Positions 9,003-17,867 of a stretch of DNA of 64,000 nucleotides are shown here, piece by piece (within the stretch, counting starts at the first letter, position 1; each line of letters starts with the position of its first letter). Origin of the DNA: CAWJMN01 sp963844055 (GTDB lineage Bacteria > Planctomycetota > Planctomycetia > Pirellulales > Pirellulaceae); contig CAWJMN010000002.1 in the NCBI GenBank assembly GCA_963844055.1, forward strand, positions 1,612,001-1,676,000. The letters run 5' to 3'. A model generated the notes under the pieces. The model ran no database searches. It worked only from the letters and a program-made list of their open reading frames with translations, and was not told the DNA's origin. The position numbers and the translations under genes were made by a program.

Positions 9003-10610
9003 CTATTGGACTGGCGCTGATTGCCTATAGAACCAGGCGGTGATTCGTCGCGCAGGAATATCCAAGTAGAAGCCGTTCATCGCGTGGACATAAAGGGCCC
9101 GCATCCCGTTTTGCTTGGCAAGTGTTCCCGACAGAAGCTGGAGCATGAAGACTCCGGCAAACCCCAGTGCCACCAATCCCAGCACCACGACATCGAGCAT
9201 TGATGGAACGACCACATGATGGGATGTGGAACTCGCCACCAAGCGATCTTTCGCCAGATACGCAACGGAGTACGCAGTCGCAACCAGGACTGCATAGCCA
9301 ACGCTGCGGAACGCAAGCCGCAAAGAGCCGGTCGCAAGACCGTTCCATACGAGCTGGAGGAGAGCCAGCGTCATGATGAAGGCGAGTACAAGTCCGCCTG
9401 GCTTTTTGCTAATGTCAATTCCTACCGTTTGAAACGTTCCCCAAACGATGCCTGTTGCGATGGTAACCGCTCCAGCAAACGCCAAAGCGCTACGTCCGGT
9501 TGACCATGTCGGCATTACAGGAGCTTTCATTCTCGCGGCAGCGTCTAACGCGCTACCGCTACTGAGAAAGGCGTGTGCCTTATAGGCGGAGTGAGCCACG
9601 ATGTGTAGAAGTGCCGCCGAAAATGCCCCCAATCCACACTGGAGCATCATGAACCCCATCTGCGCAATCGTGGAATAGGCCAGCGATCGTTTGACGCTTG
9701 TCTGGGTTAGCATGACGACGCTTCCCAGTAGCGCCGTGATCGCTCCCATCACCGCTAGTAGATCAAGTGCAATCGGCGATAGCGACACAAGGGGACTAAG
9801 CCGAATCACCAAGAACCCACCAGCATTGATCACCCCGGCGTGCATCAAGGCCGACACCGGCGTTGGAGTCTCCATCGTGTCTGGTAGCCAGCTATGGAAT
9901 GGAAACTGCGCCGACTTCGTCATAGCGCCAAGCACAAACAGAATGCCAATCATTGCGGTGGACCAATCTCCAGGCTTGGTCCCGGCATGAATCGCGTCTG
10001 CTGCCGCAAAGACCTCTGTGTATTCCGTAGTCCCGAAGCAGCGAAAGGTTAAAACCAGGGCCGCGATGAGCATTGCATCCCCAAGGCGGCTGATGAGGAA
10101 TTTTTTGCGGGCTGCCCAAACCGCCCAGGTTCGGTTGGGATAATACAGAAGAAGCTGATGCAGCCCAAAGCTGGTTAGCATCCAAGCGGCAGTGAACATC
10201 ACCAGATTGCAGCACATCACCAGCAACAGCGTTGAGCCCAGGGTGAAAGACATCCAGCGAAAGAAACGCCCCTGGCCAGGATCGCCAAGCAGATATCGCA
10301 TTGAAAAACGGGCGATAATCCATCCAATGAAGCTGATGAGGGTCGACATCACGACTGAGACTGCGTCTACATGGATGCCTAAACTGAATGGAACAGGCGA
10401 CGACCAGCGGTAAAATACGGAATCAATCGGTCCGGCAGTCATCACTTGGACGGCTGCCGCAAGCGAAACCAGGAGCGACACGCCAGCCAAGATCGTCGTC
10501 ACCCCGCCAAACAGGTGTGCCGCTCCATTTGCTCGGCGACTCGGAATCAGGCCGAGAGCAAGCAAAACTAGAGGTGGGGCGACGAGAAGGCCTGGGGGAA
10601 GCCAATTCAT
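9003..10610 (-). CDS. dabB: DabB, proton-conducting membrane subunit (NuoL/MrpA-like)
   Basis: Membrane protein of 535 residues with many hydrophobic helices. It belongs to the NADH-quinone oxidoreductase subunit 5/antiporter family that partners DabA. Characteristic family stretches include KSAQFPFHSWLPDTMETPTP (residues 212-231), the SALMHAG segment after it, and the conserved Lys in the TQTSVKRSLAYSTIAQMG loop. Because it directly precedes dabA, and no other nuo or mrp genes are present, it is assigned to the DAB bicarbonate/CO2 uptake complex, coupling the cation gradient to DabA. An AGGAG stands 7 nt before the ATG. Confidence 0.9.
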   Translation of the reverse strand: MNWLPPGLLVAPPLVLLALGLIPSRRANGAAHLFGGVTTILAGVSLLVSLAAAVQVMTAGPIDSVFYRWSSPVPFSLGIHVDAVSVVMSTLISFIGWIIARFSMRYLLGDPGQGRFFRWMSFTLGSTLLLVMCCNLVMFTAAWMLTSFGLHQLLLYYPNRTWAVWAARKKFLISRLGDAMLIAALVLTFRCFGTTEYTEVFAAADAIHAGTKPGDWSTAMIGILFVLGAMTKSAQFPFHSWLPDTMETPTPVSALMHAGVINAGGFLVIRLSPLVSLSPIALDLLAVMGAITALLGSVVMLTQTSVKRSLAYSTIAQMGFMMLQCGLGAFSAALLHIVAHSAYKAHAFLSSGSALDAAARMKAPVMPTWSTGRSALAFAGAVTIATGIVWGTFQTVGIDISKKPGGLVLAFIMTLALLQLVWNGLATGSLRLAFRSVGYAVLVATAYSVAYLAKDRLVASSTSHHVVVPSMLDVVVLGLVALGFAGVFMLQLLSGTLAKQNGMRALYVHAMNGFYLDIPARRITAWFYRQSAPVQ

Positions 10611-10658
10611 GAGGTTCTCCTGCGACGAAAGGCACTAGATGCGACAAACATGTACCGA

Positions 10659-10687
10659 ACTATAATACGCGACATTAATGTCGTCAA
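10659..10687 (-). promoter_or_regulatory. Predicted promoter of dabB-dabA with embedded operator
   Basis: On the minus strand TTGACG (10687-10682) and TATAGT (10664-10659) are separated by exactly 17 nt, about 50 nt before the dabB start. The perfect 14-bp palindrome CGACATTAATGTCG (10670-10683) overlaps the end of the -35 box and fills most of the spacer, so a repressor bound there would block RNA polymerase. The divergent winged-helix gene at 10852 is the obvious candidate regulator. Confidence 0.55.
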
Positions 10688-10851
10688 TTGCACGTCGCAT
10701 ATATTCGGCGTTTTTCTTGCAAGAACTTCAATCCGTCTAGAAAGCGATTCGCGTATTTGGATTCGCTATTTCCATTTCGCCTTTTGCCGGCTAAAATTGG
10801 GGGTTCTGTCCCGCAGCCCCCAGCGATTCTGCCAGTAGCCGAGAGGCCGCC

Positions 10852-11268
10852 ATGAAACCTACCTCCGATCGATCCAAGGTTCCTTCCCGGAAATCGGCGA
10901 GCGCTGCCGGCCTACCGAATGCATCGCGATCGAAGGAGCGGTCCTCTCCTAAATTGCCACCAGCGGCACCGACCAAAGAACTGGCTGGTTTGCAGTGGAC
11001 GTTCCTGACAAACCACTCGCACGTACTCGTCCTACTCTCGCGCAACCCGTCGTTGGTGCTCCGCGAAGTCGCGCTGCAGGTAGGAATCACCGAGCGGGCC
11101 GTCCAACGGATTATCGCCGACCTTGAGGCAGGCGGAGTTATTGAACGTGAGAAGGTTGGGCGCCAGAACCACTATCGAATTTGGTCCAATCAGTCCCTTC
11201 GGCATCCTATCGAATCGCACCGGACCATTGGTGAGCTTCTGACTTTGATCAACAGCTCTGACAAGTAG
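10852..11268 (+). CDS. Winged helix-turn-helix transcriptional regulator
   Basis: 138 residues: a basic, Ser/Pro-rich N-terminal tail (1-45), then a MarR/ArsR-type winged helix. Helix-turn-helix and wing are readable as LREVALQVGITERAVQRII (62-80) followed by DLEAGGVIEREKVGRQNHYRI. Transcribed divergently from dabB-dabA across a 240-bp gap that contains a palindromic site inside the dab promoter. I infer that it controls carbon uptake; no ligand domain is visible. A GAGAGG stands shortly before the ATG. Confidence 0.85.
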   Translation: MKPTSDRSKVPSRKSASAAGLPNASRSKERSSPKLPPAAPTKELAGLQWTFLTNHSHVLVLLSRNPSLVLREVALQVGITERAVQRIIADLEAGGVIEREKVGRQNHYRIWSNQSLRHPIESHRTIGELLTLINSSDK

Positions 11269-11292
11269 TTTCACCGGCACGGGATTGACTAG

Positions 11293-12564
11293 TTAACCTC
11301 CGCCCATACCTTCGGGCTTGTGGTCCGAATCATGCGACACCACTCCAACATCAACCAGTTCGCAAATTGACCGCACGATCATCGCTTCTTCATCCGTGCG
11401 CATCACGCGAACCGTCACTCGGCTAGAATCCCGGGAAATCACTGCAGCATGTGCCGCATTGTGAGCCGGATCTAGCTCGATCCCCAAATAGTCCAGCCCC
11501 AAGCAAATCCGCTCGCGCACAGCGGCAGCGTTCTCGCCAATCCCGCCCGCAAAGACCAAGGTATCAAGGCCCCCAAGCGCCGCAACAAAAGCCCCCAGCC
11601 ATTTTTTGGCCTGATAGCAAAACAGCGCCACCGCCTCAGCCGCCCGCACATCTTCACCTTCTCGCGCCAGCAAGTCACGCATGTCGGAACTGGTCTGTGA
11701 TACTCCCAAAAGTCCCGACTCTCGACTAAACAGCTGGTCGAGCTGCGCCATGGTCAACTGCTCACTGCGCGCCAAGTACGTTACCAGCCCTGGATCAAGG
11801 TCCCCGGAGCGTGTGCTCATCACGAGGCCGGCCGCTGGGGTGAATGCCATCGTCGTGTCGATGCTTCGCCCCTCATGAACGGCCGCCATGCTCGCCCCAT
11901 TACCCAAATGGGCCAGGATGATTCGCCCACGGGCTGCGGTCGCCCCTGCCACACGCTCTAGTTCCTGCATCAGATAGGCATACGACAATCCATGAAAACC
12001 ATACCTCTGAACTCCTTGCGCTTCGAAGCGGCGTGGGATCGGCAACAACTTGGCCACACGGGGCATCGTGCTGTGAAAGGCGGTGTCAAAGCAAGCGACT
12101 TGCGGCACCGTGGGAAATCGGGACGTGACTGCTTCCATCAAGGCAATCTGAAACGGAAGGTGCTGAGGGTTCAAAGGGAGTATGCGGCGCAGCTCCCTCA
12201 GCATCGCTTCATCCACTAGCTGGGGCGCAAAATAGTGAGGCCCACCATGCACAACCCGATGGCCCACCGCACCAAACTCGGTAACGCCCGTCTCGCAGGC
12301 TAAACGATCTAGCACCGCCTCAAGCCCAGTGCGGTGATCGGGGGCAGAAATCGTTGTACGGCAAGACGAACCTGCTAGGCCTCGAAAGGTGAAGATCGAC
12401 TCTGCTGCCCCAACACGATCGATGTTTCCCGAGGCCACCAGCACGGCCGGGGAGTCGGCACGATAGAGGGCGAACTTCAGGCTGGATGAGCCACCATTGA
12501 GCACCAACAGCGATACCTCATTCCCCTGGGGTTCTCTGGGTGTTTGCACAGCAGAATTCGGCAT
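11293..12564 (-). CDS. ackA: Acetate kinase
   Basis: Acetate/propionate kinase of 423 residues: acetate + ATP gives acetyl phosphate + ADP. Family signatures visible are LVLNGGSSSLKFALY near the N terminus (about 20-34), GHRVVHGG, the FDTAFHSTMP signature, YGFHGLSY, HLGNGASMAAV and the C-terminal LVFAGGIGENAAAVR. There is no phosphotransacetylase or phosphoketolase gene beside it in this window. It is divergent from the downstream esterase across about 200 bp. Confidence 0.95.
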   Translation of the reverse strand: MPNSAVQTPREPQGNEVSLLVLNGGSSSLKFALYRADSPAVLVASGNIDRVGAAESIFTFRGLAGSSCRTTISAPDHRTGLEAVLDRLACETGVTEFGAVGHRVVHGGPHYFAPQLVDEAMLRELRRILPLNPQHLPFQIALMEAVTSRFPTVPQVACFDTAFHSTMPRVAKLLPIPRRFEAQGVQRYGFHGLSYAYLMQELERVAGATAARGRIILAHLGNGASMAAVHEGRSIDTTMAFTPAAGLVMSTRSGDLDPGLVTYLARSEQLTMAQLDQLFSRESGLLGVSQTSSDMRDLLAREGEDVRAAEAVALFCYQAKKWLGAFVAALGGLDTLVFAGGIGENAAAVRERICLGLDYLGIELDPAHNAAHAAVISRDSSRVTVRVMRTDEEAMIVRSICELVDVGVVSHDSDHKPEGMGGG

Positions 12565-12782
12565 CGATCAAAAATCCTCTTCGCGGTGGCGATTTCTCAT
12601 CCGTCGCAGAAGATTCTAGTCGAATGTCTGGTCACTTTCATTCCCAGGTGAGGGAATGCCTATCTGGCTGATTCAGAGCACGTCAGGCCGTACAATGTAG
12701 GCGATCGATATTGTTCCCGATGGATACACTCTATCCGGTCAACTGAGCGTCTCTCCCTACCTACTCACAAGTGACCCTAATT

Positions 12783-13850
12783 ATGCTCTTAAAATCTCCC
12801 TTCCTTTCTGCCTGTGCCGGCGGCCTGTTGTCGCTGGCCATCGTGGGAAGTTGTTCCCCGCGGGCCTTCTCTCAAGAGAGCCGCGCTACAAAGCTTGGCC
12901 CTGAAGAGAATGGCAACTTCATCGTTGGCCCCAACTACAAGATCGATCCCGACCTTACCGACCGTGGCAACCCCAAGGGGAAGAACTTCACGTTCTCTAT
13001 GCCACTGGCGAACAGCAAGATCTTCCGTGGCGATGACACCACGCTTGACCCTAAAAAGCCGGTTCGTAAAGAGCGCAAGATCTTTGTGTATGTTCCCGCC
13101 GCCTATCAAGATGGCACCAAGGCACCCCTACTGGTAACGCTCGATGGCCCTAGCCAACTGCACCTGGTGCGAAACGCACTGGACAACCTGACGATTTCCA
13201 AAGATCCCAAGCGCAAGTTGCCAGCCTTCATCGTGATTGCCGTAGAAAACGGCGGCGACGATAGCAAAGGTAGCCAACGCGGCCTCGAGTACGACACCAT
13301 GTCTGACCGCTTTGCTCGCTTCATCAATGATGAGGTGCTACCAGCCGTACTGACCAATCCCGAAATCAAAGCGGCCTATCCCAAGATCGCCTTCACGGAA
13401 GATCCTTGGGGCAAAGCCACGATGGGATGCAGTTCTGGCGGCGCTGCTGCGCTAGCCATGGGCTGGTTTCGCCCTGACCTGTTTCGCCGCCTCATCACCT
13501 ACTCCGGCACGTTTGTCGATCAGCAAGATGATGATGCCCCCGAGGAAACCAAGTACCCACTGGGTGCCTGGGAATATCACTCCAGCATGAAGCTGATTGA
13601 AAACAGCGAAAAGAAGCCGCTTCGAATTTTTACGCACGTTGCCGAGAACGATAACCGTGCCAAAGATCCCGAGGAAACGTATCACAACTGGGTGATGGCC
13701 AACGAACGGACCGCAGCGGCCCTCAAGGCCAAGGGCTATGACTATCGTTACGTTTTCAGCCGTGCGTCAGGACATTGTGACGGCAAGGTGTTTGAACAGA
13801 CCCTGGCCGACACCCTTGTTTGGATGTGGCACGGCTACGAAACCAAATAA
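12783..13850 (+). CDS. Secreted esterase (Fes/esterase-D family alpha/beta hydrolase)
   Basis: Exported esterase of about 355 residues. I prefer the ATG at 12783 over the in-frame GTG at 12771; both give a signal peptide ending near the AFSQ segment. The alpha/beta-hydrolase nucleophile elbow is GCSSGG in the middle, with a following acidic residue in HVAENDNR and the catalytic His in SGHCDGKVFEQ. This arrangement matches putative esterase family PF00756 (enterochelin/feruloyl esterase-like). Substrate is unknown. Isolated transcription unit. Confidence 0.85.
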   Translation: MLLKSPFLSACAGGLLSLAIVGSCSPRAFSQESRATKLGPEENGNFIVGPNYKIDPDLTDRGNPKGKNFTFSMPLANSKIFRGDDTTLDPKKPVRKERKIFVYVPAAYQDGTKAPLLVTLDGPSQLHLVRNALDNLTISKDPKRKLPAFIVIAVENGGDDSKGSQRGLEYDTMSDRFARFINDEVLPAVLTNPEIKAAYPKIAFTEDPWGKATMGCSSGGAAALAMGWFRPDLFRRLITYSGTFVDQQDDDAPEETKYPLGAWEYHSSMKLIENSEKKPLRIFTHVAENDNRAKDPEETYHNWVMANERTAAALKAKGYDYRYVFSRASGHCDGKVFEQTLADTLVWMWHGYETK

Positions 13851-13871
13851 GCAAGCGCATTCATTCGTACC

Positions 13872-13901
13872 GCGCTGGCAGAGAGACATGCCTGCCAGCG
13901 C
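13872..13901. terminator. Perfect 10-bp hairpin after the esterase gene
   Basis: GCGCTGGCAG (13872-13881) and CTGCCAGCGC (13892-13901) pair perfectly around a 10-nt loop, 22 nt after the esterase stop. It is followed by AAAAA rather than T residues, so it is not a canonical terminator on the + strand; it may act as an RNA-end hairpin. Confidence 0.4.
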
Positions 13902-14080
13902 AAAAAGGCCCTATGCATGGCACACGCTACTAGGTTGGTCAGCAGGACCTGAAGAAAAAGCAGCCCGAAGTAACCTGAAAATCGTCGTTCCGTCCCAACT
14001 GCGGCTCGACCTTTAAACCGTTCTCAAAATGCGGCAAATGCGTCGGCCGCAAATGCTATTCCCACCGCTTTCTAAAAAGC

Positions 14081-14124
14081 GCGTAAGTCGTTTGCTGCCA
14101 ATAGGATGCTCTCCTTTTGGCCGG
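14081..14124 (+). repeat. Bipartite dispersed repeat, copy 1
   Basis: GCGTAAGTCGTT, a 13-nt spacer, then ATGCTCTCCTTTTGGC. Same architecture and exact spacer length as the copies at 38673, 46058, 51982 and 58266 and as the left ends of the insertion sequence (34132, 35118). This is the only full-length copy outside the accessory island. It sits in a gene-poor stretch (13902-14359) with no other recognised feature. Confidence 0.65.
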
Positions 14125-14359
14125 ATGTGCACCTGGGACAGTCATCTTGCCGACCCACGAGGTGATTCCAATGACGTTGAACATGGGCTAAAAATCCCCA
14201 AAGGGCCCTGCCATTGGCATGACTGACTCGGTGATTCCCATGGCCTGCCCACCCGGAAATGGCCTCATGGCGGGGCTTGTTTTGCAGCGTCAGCTTTTCG
14301 TGGCACATGACTTGCTTTGGATTGATGCGATTCTCGTCAATCCTTTCCGGAGCATTGTA

Positions 14360-14665
14360 ATGAAAGTCGCCTCTCTTCCTCGAACTCTTTCGGGACCCAG
14401 CGCTACCTTGTGTCCCGAAAGACTTGGCGGCAATGCCTTAGCAGACCTGCGATCTTCGGCAATCCAATCTCTCGAAGCTAATCCGATTTTTCGCGGACGA
14501 ATGGCACTAGGTGCGATACAGATCGAATCCAACGGTGACACGTTAGTCTTAACGGGTAAGGTTCCGTCGTATTACTTAAAGCAGCTTTTGCAGGAATCTG
14601 TGCGGCATTTGAAAGGCGTCAGACACATCGACAACCAAGTGGTAGTGTTAAATCCTGGCGATTAG
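14360..14665 (+). CDS. Small BON-domain protein
   Basis: 101-residue protein starting at the ATG at 14360 (MKVASLPRTL). A reading frame extends further upstream, but that part has no protein character. Residues 30-100 form one BON domain: a helix (LRSSAIQSLEANP), strand (LGAIQIESNGDTLVLTGKV) and second helix (YYLKQLLQESVRHLKGV) ending in IDNQVVV. BON domains bind membranes or phospholipid. There is no signal peptide. First of a co-directional set leading into the glycoside hydrolases, with 105 nt to the next gene. Confidence 0.75.
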   Translation: MKVASLPRTLSGPSATLCPERLGGNALADLRSSAIQSLEANPIFRGRMALGAIQIESNGDTLVLTGKVPSYYLKQLLQESVRHLKGVRHIDNQVVVLNPGD

Positions 14666-14770
14666 TTCGCTAAACGCGAGGTGTGCGGGAACTGCGCAGC
14701 GTCACATTAAGGTGTGCGATAACGCACGATATTGGCTCCGTTTTTATGAGACAGCCCACGCTGGTATCAC

Positions 14771-15082
14771 GTGGCTGAAGATCTTGCCGCTTGGCTTGAA
14801 GTTTCCACTAGGCGTTCTTGTCTTATGTGCTCAAAAGTGAAGCGGTGGCAACTTCTGAAGGAGCGAGACGTGACCGAAGGAACGAGGACAAGGATCGTGA
14901 TCTCCATTTTTGTGGACCGATCGAAACAGCAGTGGGTGGTGCGCGATCGAGAGGGCAACCTGTGGATCGTGCCGACAACAGAAAACCCTTGGGAGCATCG
15001 TCAGCCATTCTATCCCACGGAAGAGACAGCGCTGGAGCCGGTTCCTGGGCATTACAAAAACATGCTTGGCTTACCCTCTTAA
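14771..15082 (+). CDS. Small conserved hypothetical protein upstream of glucosidase
   Basis: 103 residues from a GTG start, or 85 from the ATG at 14825. I cannot assign a family. The core 'WVVRDREGNLWIVPTTENPWEHRQPF' region has a compact beta-type pattern with many aromatic residues and ends in GHYKNMLGLP. It lies only 19 nt before the GH63-like gene, so it is probably co-transcribed. A reading frame on the opposite strand overlaps it but has no protein features. Confidence 0.65.
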   Translation: MAEDLAAWLEVSTRRSCLMCSKVKRWQLLKERDVTEGTRTRIVISIFVDRSKQQWVVRDREGNLWIVPTTENPWEHRQPFYPTEETALEPVPGHYKNMLGLPS

Positions 15083-15101
15083 TAAATGATGAAGGTGTAA
15101 C

Positions 15102-17840
15102 GTGACAGCTGAACAAGAACGACTTGCGGCAACCCAAGAGCAGAACATTCCTTGGAAGAAATGGGGGCCATACCTCAGCGAGCGGCAGTGGGGAACTGTG
15201 CGCGAGGACTACAGTGAGGGAGGGAATGCCTGGGATTACTTTACTCACGACCAAGCTCGCTCGCGTGCCTATCGGTGGGGTGAAGATGGCTTGGCAGGCA
15301 TCTCTGATGATCAGCAGAGGCTTTGTTTTGCGATTGCTCTGTGGAATGGAAAGGATGCAATCCTCAAGGAGTGCGCGTTCGGCCTGACGAATAGTGAAAG
15401 CAATCACGGCGAAGATGTCAAAGAGTATTACTTCTACCTCGACAGCACGCCAACCCACTCGTACATGAAGTACCTCTACAAGTACCCACAAGCAGCGTAC
15501 CCCTACGAAGATCTCGTCAACACGAGTCGCCGGCGAAGTCGCGCTGAGTTTGAATACGAGCTACTCGATACGGGCGTATTCAACGAGGATCGATACTGGG
15601 ATGTGTTCGTGGAGTATGCCAAGGATTCGGCAGAAGACATTTTGATCCAGATCACCGTCCACAATCGCGGCCCTGACTCAGCCGAGCTGCACGTCATTCC
15701 CACACTATGGTTCCGCAATCAATGGTCTTGGCAAGATACCACTGAGCGTCCCAACCTTCAGCGGCTGGGCAATATCATCAAGGGGGTCGATTCCAAATTG
15801 GGTGAGCGGTTCCTTTACTGTGAGGGCGATTCGAACCTACTCTTCACAGAAAACGAGACCAATACTCAGCGGATCTTCGGCGTCCCCAACCGCATTCCTT
15901 ACGTGAAGGATGGCATTAACAATTACGTCGTTCATGGCCAGCATGAGTTGGTAAATCCCGCAGAGCAAGGAACCAAAGCGGCTGCGCACTATCGGCTAAC
16001 CGTGCCATCCGGCCAATCCTCCACGATTCGGCTTCGCCTCAGCGACATCGCTCCTGCTGCTTCCGAAGGCAAGAATGGCAAGGGGGCAAATCCCTTTTCC
16101 AATTTTGAAAATGTACTTCAGGCTCGCCGGAAGGAAGCCGACGAATTCTACGCAACGGTGATTCCTCGTTCTTTGAATGCTGACCAAGCCAATGTCATGC
16201 GTCAAGCACTCGCGGGCATGCTGTGGAGCAAGCAGTTTTATCATTACGACGTTGATAAGTGGCTTGAAGAGCGAGGCTCCGATCCGTTCAAAGAAAACCG
16301 CAAGGCAGCACCCCGTAATGAACACTGGCACCACATGTACAATGGAGACATCATCTCCATGCCAGACAAGTGGGAATATCCGTGGTACGCGGCGTGGGAT
16401 TTGGCATTTCACGTTATCGCTCTGACACTGGTCGACCCAGACTTCGGCAAGCAGCAACTGAAACTGATGCTGCGGGAGCGCTACATGCACCCCAACGGCC
16501 AGATGCCAGCCTACGAGTGGAACTTCGGCGATGTTAATCCACCGGTGCATGCGTGGTCTGCCATTTTTACCTACCGCCTGGAGAAAGCGCAAAAGGGGGA
16601 AGGTGACCGAGATTGGCTCAAGAGCTGTTTCCAGAAGCTACTTCTGAACTTTACCTGGTGGCTCAATCGCAAAGACCCCATGGGCCGAAACGTGTTCGAA
16701 GGGGGATTCCTAGGGCTCGACAACATCGGGGTGTTCGACCGCAGCGCACCGCTGCCAACCGGTGGACACCTCGAGCAGGCCGATGGAACAGCCTGGATGG
16801 CTCTTTTCAGCCAGAACATGCTAGAAATCGCTGTTGAACTGGCCATAACGGATCCCGAATACGGGGAGATGGCAACGAAGTTCACCGAACACTACCTGTG
16901 GATCGCTTCCTCGATGACGCACCTGGGGGGCGGCACGGGAATGTGGGACGAAGAGGATGGATTCTTTTACGATGTCCTTCGCCTTCCGAATGGAGAGACG
17001 AAACGGCTGAAGGTTCGGTCGATGGTAGGCCTCTTGCCACTATGCGCCGCCACCGTGTACGACGGTGAGCTGATCAAAAAATACCCCGAATTCGCCGAGC
17101 GGATGCGTTTCTTCCTCGGCTCTCGTCCCGAAATGCTTGCACAGATCCATGATCCCAACAAGCTTGGTGTTCATGGTCGCAGGCTCGCGTCGATCCTCGA
17201 CGAAACCAAGCTTCGCCGAGTGCTGGCAAAGATGCTCGACGAGAAAGAGTTTCTCAGCGAGTTCGGCATTCGCGCGCTATCACGGTATCACGCTGACCAT
17301 CCATACATTACTCAGGTCGGTGGTCAAGAATTTCGCGTCGACTATTTACCGGCGGAGTCGAACACCGGCATGTTTGGAGGTAATTCCAACTGGCGTGGTC
17401 CCATTTGGATACCGGTCAACGCACTAATTATTCGCTCCCTGCTGCAATACCACTCTTACTATGGCAATGAATTCACTGTGGAATGCCCTACAGGCTCTGG
17501 CATACAGATGAACTTGTATCAAGTTGCCGAAGAGATCTCGCGTCGACTAGCCAACATCTTCCTCAAAGACAAGAACGGATTGCGCCCTGTCTATGGCGGA
17601 ACCCAGAAGTTTCAGCACGACCCGCACTGGAACAATTACCTGCAGTTTTTTGAGTACTTCCATGGCGACAACGGGGCTGGACTGGGGGCGAGCCATCAGA
17701 CCGGATGGACCGGTGTCGTCGCCAGAACGATGCATCTGTTCGCAACGATGAATGCGGAAGCGGGCCTAAAAGGGGGCAAGAGTTCGTATTTTGAAGAACA
17801 AGCCGCATCGACGGCCGCAGCTGCCACGGAAATTCGTTAA
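15102..17840 (+). CDS. GH63-like / MGH1-type glycoside hydrolase (putative glucosidase)
   Basis: Large cytoplasmic enzyme of 912 residues without a signal peptide, starting at a GTG preceded by GAAGG. An N-terminal beta-rich region with WGPYLSERQWGTVREDYS is followed by a C-terminal alpha/alpha-barrel. The barrel carries the motif pair expected in clan-G hydrolases: YPWYAAWDLAFHVIALTLVD (about 425-444) and GGGTGMWDEEDGFFYDVL (about 610-628). Related proteins are annotated as glucosidases or mannosylglycerate hydrolases. Direct coupling to a GH13-family gene 27 nt downstream suggests a role in turnover of a compatible solute or storage glucan. Exact substrate not determined. Confidence 0.9.
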   Translation: MTAEQERLAATQEQNIPWKKWGPYLSERQWGTVREDYSEGGNAWDYFTHDQARSRAYRWGEDGLAGISDDQQRLCFAIALWNGKDAILKECAFGLTNSESNHGEDVKEYYFYLDSTPTHSYMKYLYKYPQAAYPYEDLVNTSRRRSRAEFEYELLDTGVFNEDRYWDVFVEYAKDSAEDILIQITVHNRGPDSAELHVIPTLWFRNQWSWQDTTERPNLQRLGNIIKGVDSKLGERFLYCEGDSNLLFTENETNTQRIFGVPNRIPYVKDGINNYVVHGQHELVNPAEQGTKAAAHYRLTVPSGQSSTIRLRLSDIAPAASEGKNGKGANPFSNFENVLQARRKEADEFYATVIPRSLNADQANVMRQALAGMLWSKQFYHYDVDKWLEERGSDPFKENRKAAPRNEHWHHMYNGDIISMPDKWEYPWYAAWDLAFHVIALTLVDPDFGKQQLKLMLRERYMHPNGQMPAYEWNFGDVNPPVHAWSAIFTYRLEKAQKGEGDRDWLKSCFQKLLLNFTWWLNRKDPMGRNVFEGGFLGLDNIGVFDRSAPLPTGGHLEQADGTAWMALFSQNMLEIAVELAITDPEYGEMATKFTEHYLWIASSMTHLGGGTGMWDEEDGFFYDVLRLPNGETKRLKVRSMVGLLPLCAATVYDGELIKKYPEFAERMRFFLGSRPEMLAQIHDPNKLGVHGRRLASILDETKLRRVLAKMLDEKEFLSEFGIRALSRYHADHPYITQVGGQEFRVDYLPAESNTGMFGGNSNWRGPIWIPVNALIIRSLLQYHSYYGNEFTVECPTGSGIQMNLYQVAEEISRRLANIFLKDKNGLRPVYGGTQKFQHDPHWNNYLQFFEYFHGDNGAGLGASHQTGWTGVVARTMHLFATMNAEAGLKGGKSSYFEEQAASTAAAATEIR

Positions 17841-17867
17841 TCCAATACATCACCGAAATCAAAACCC

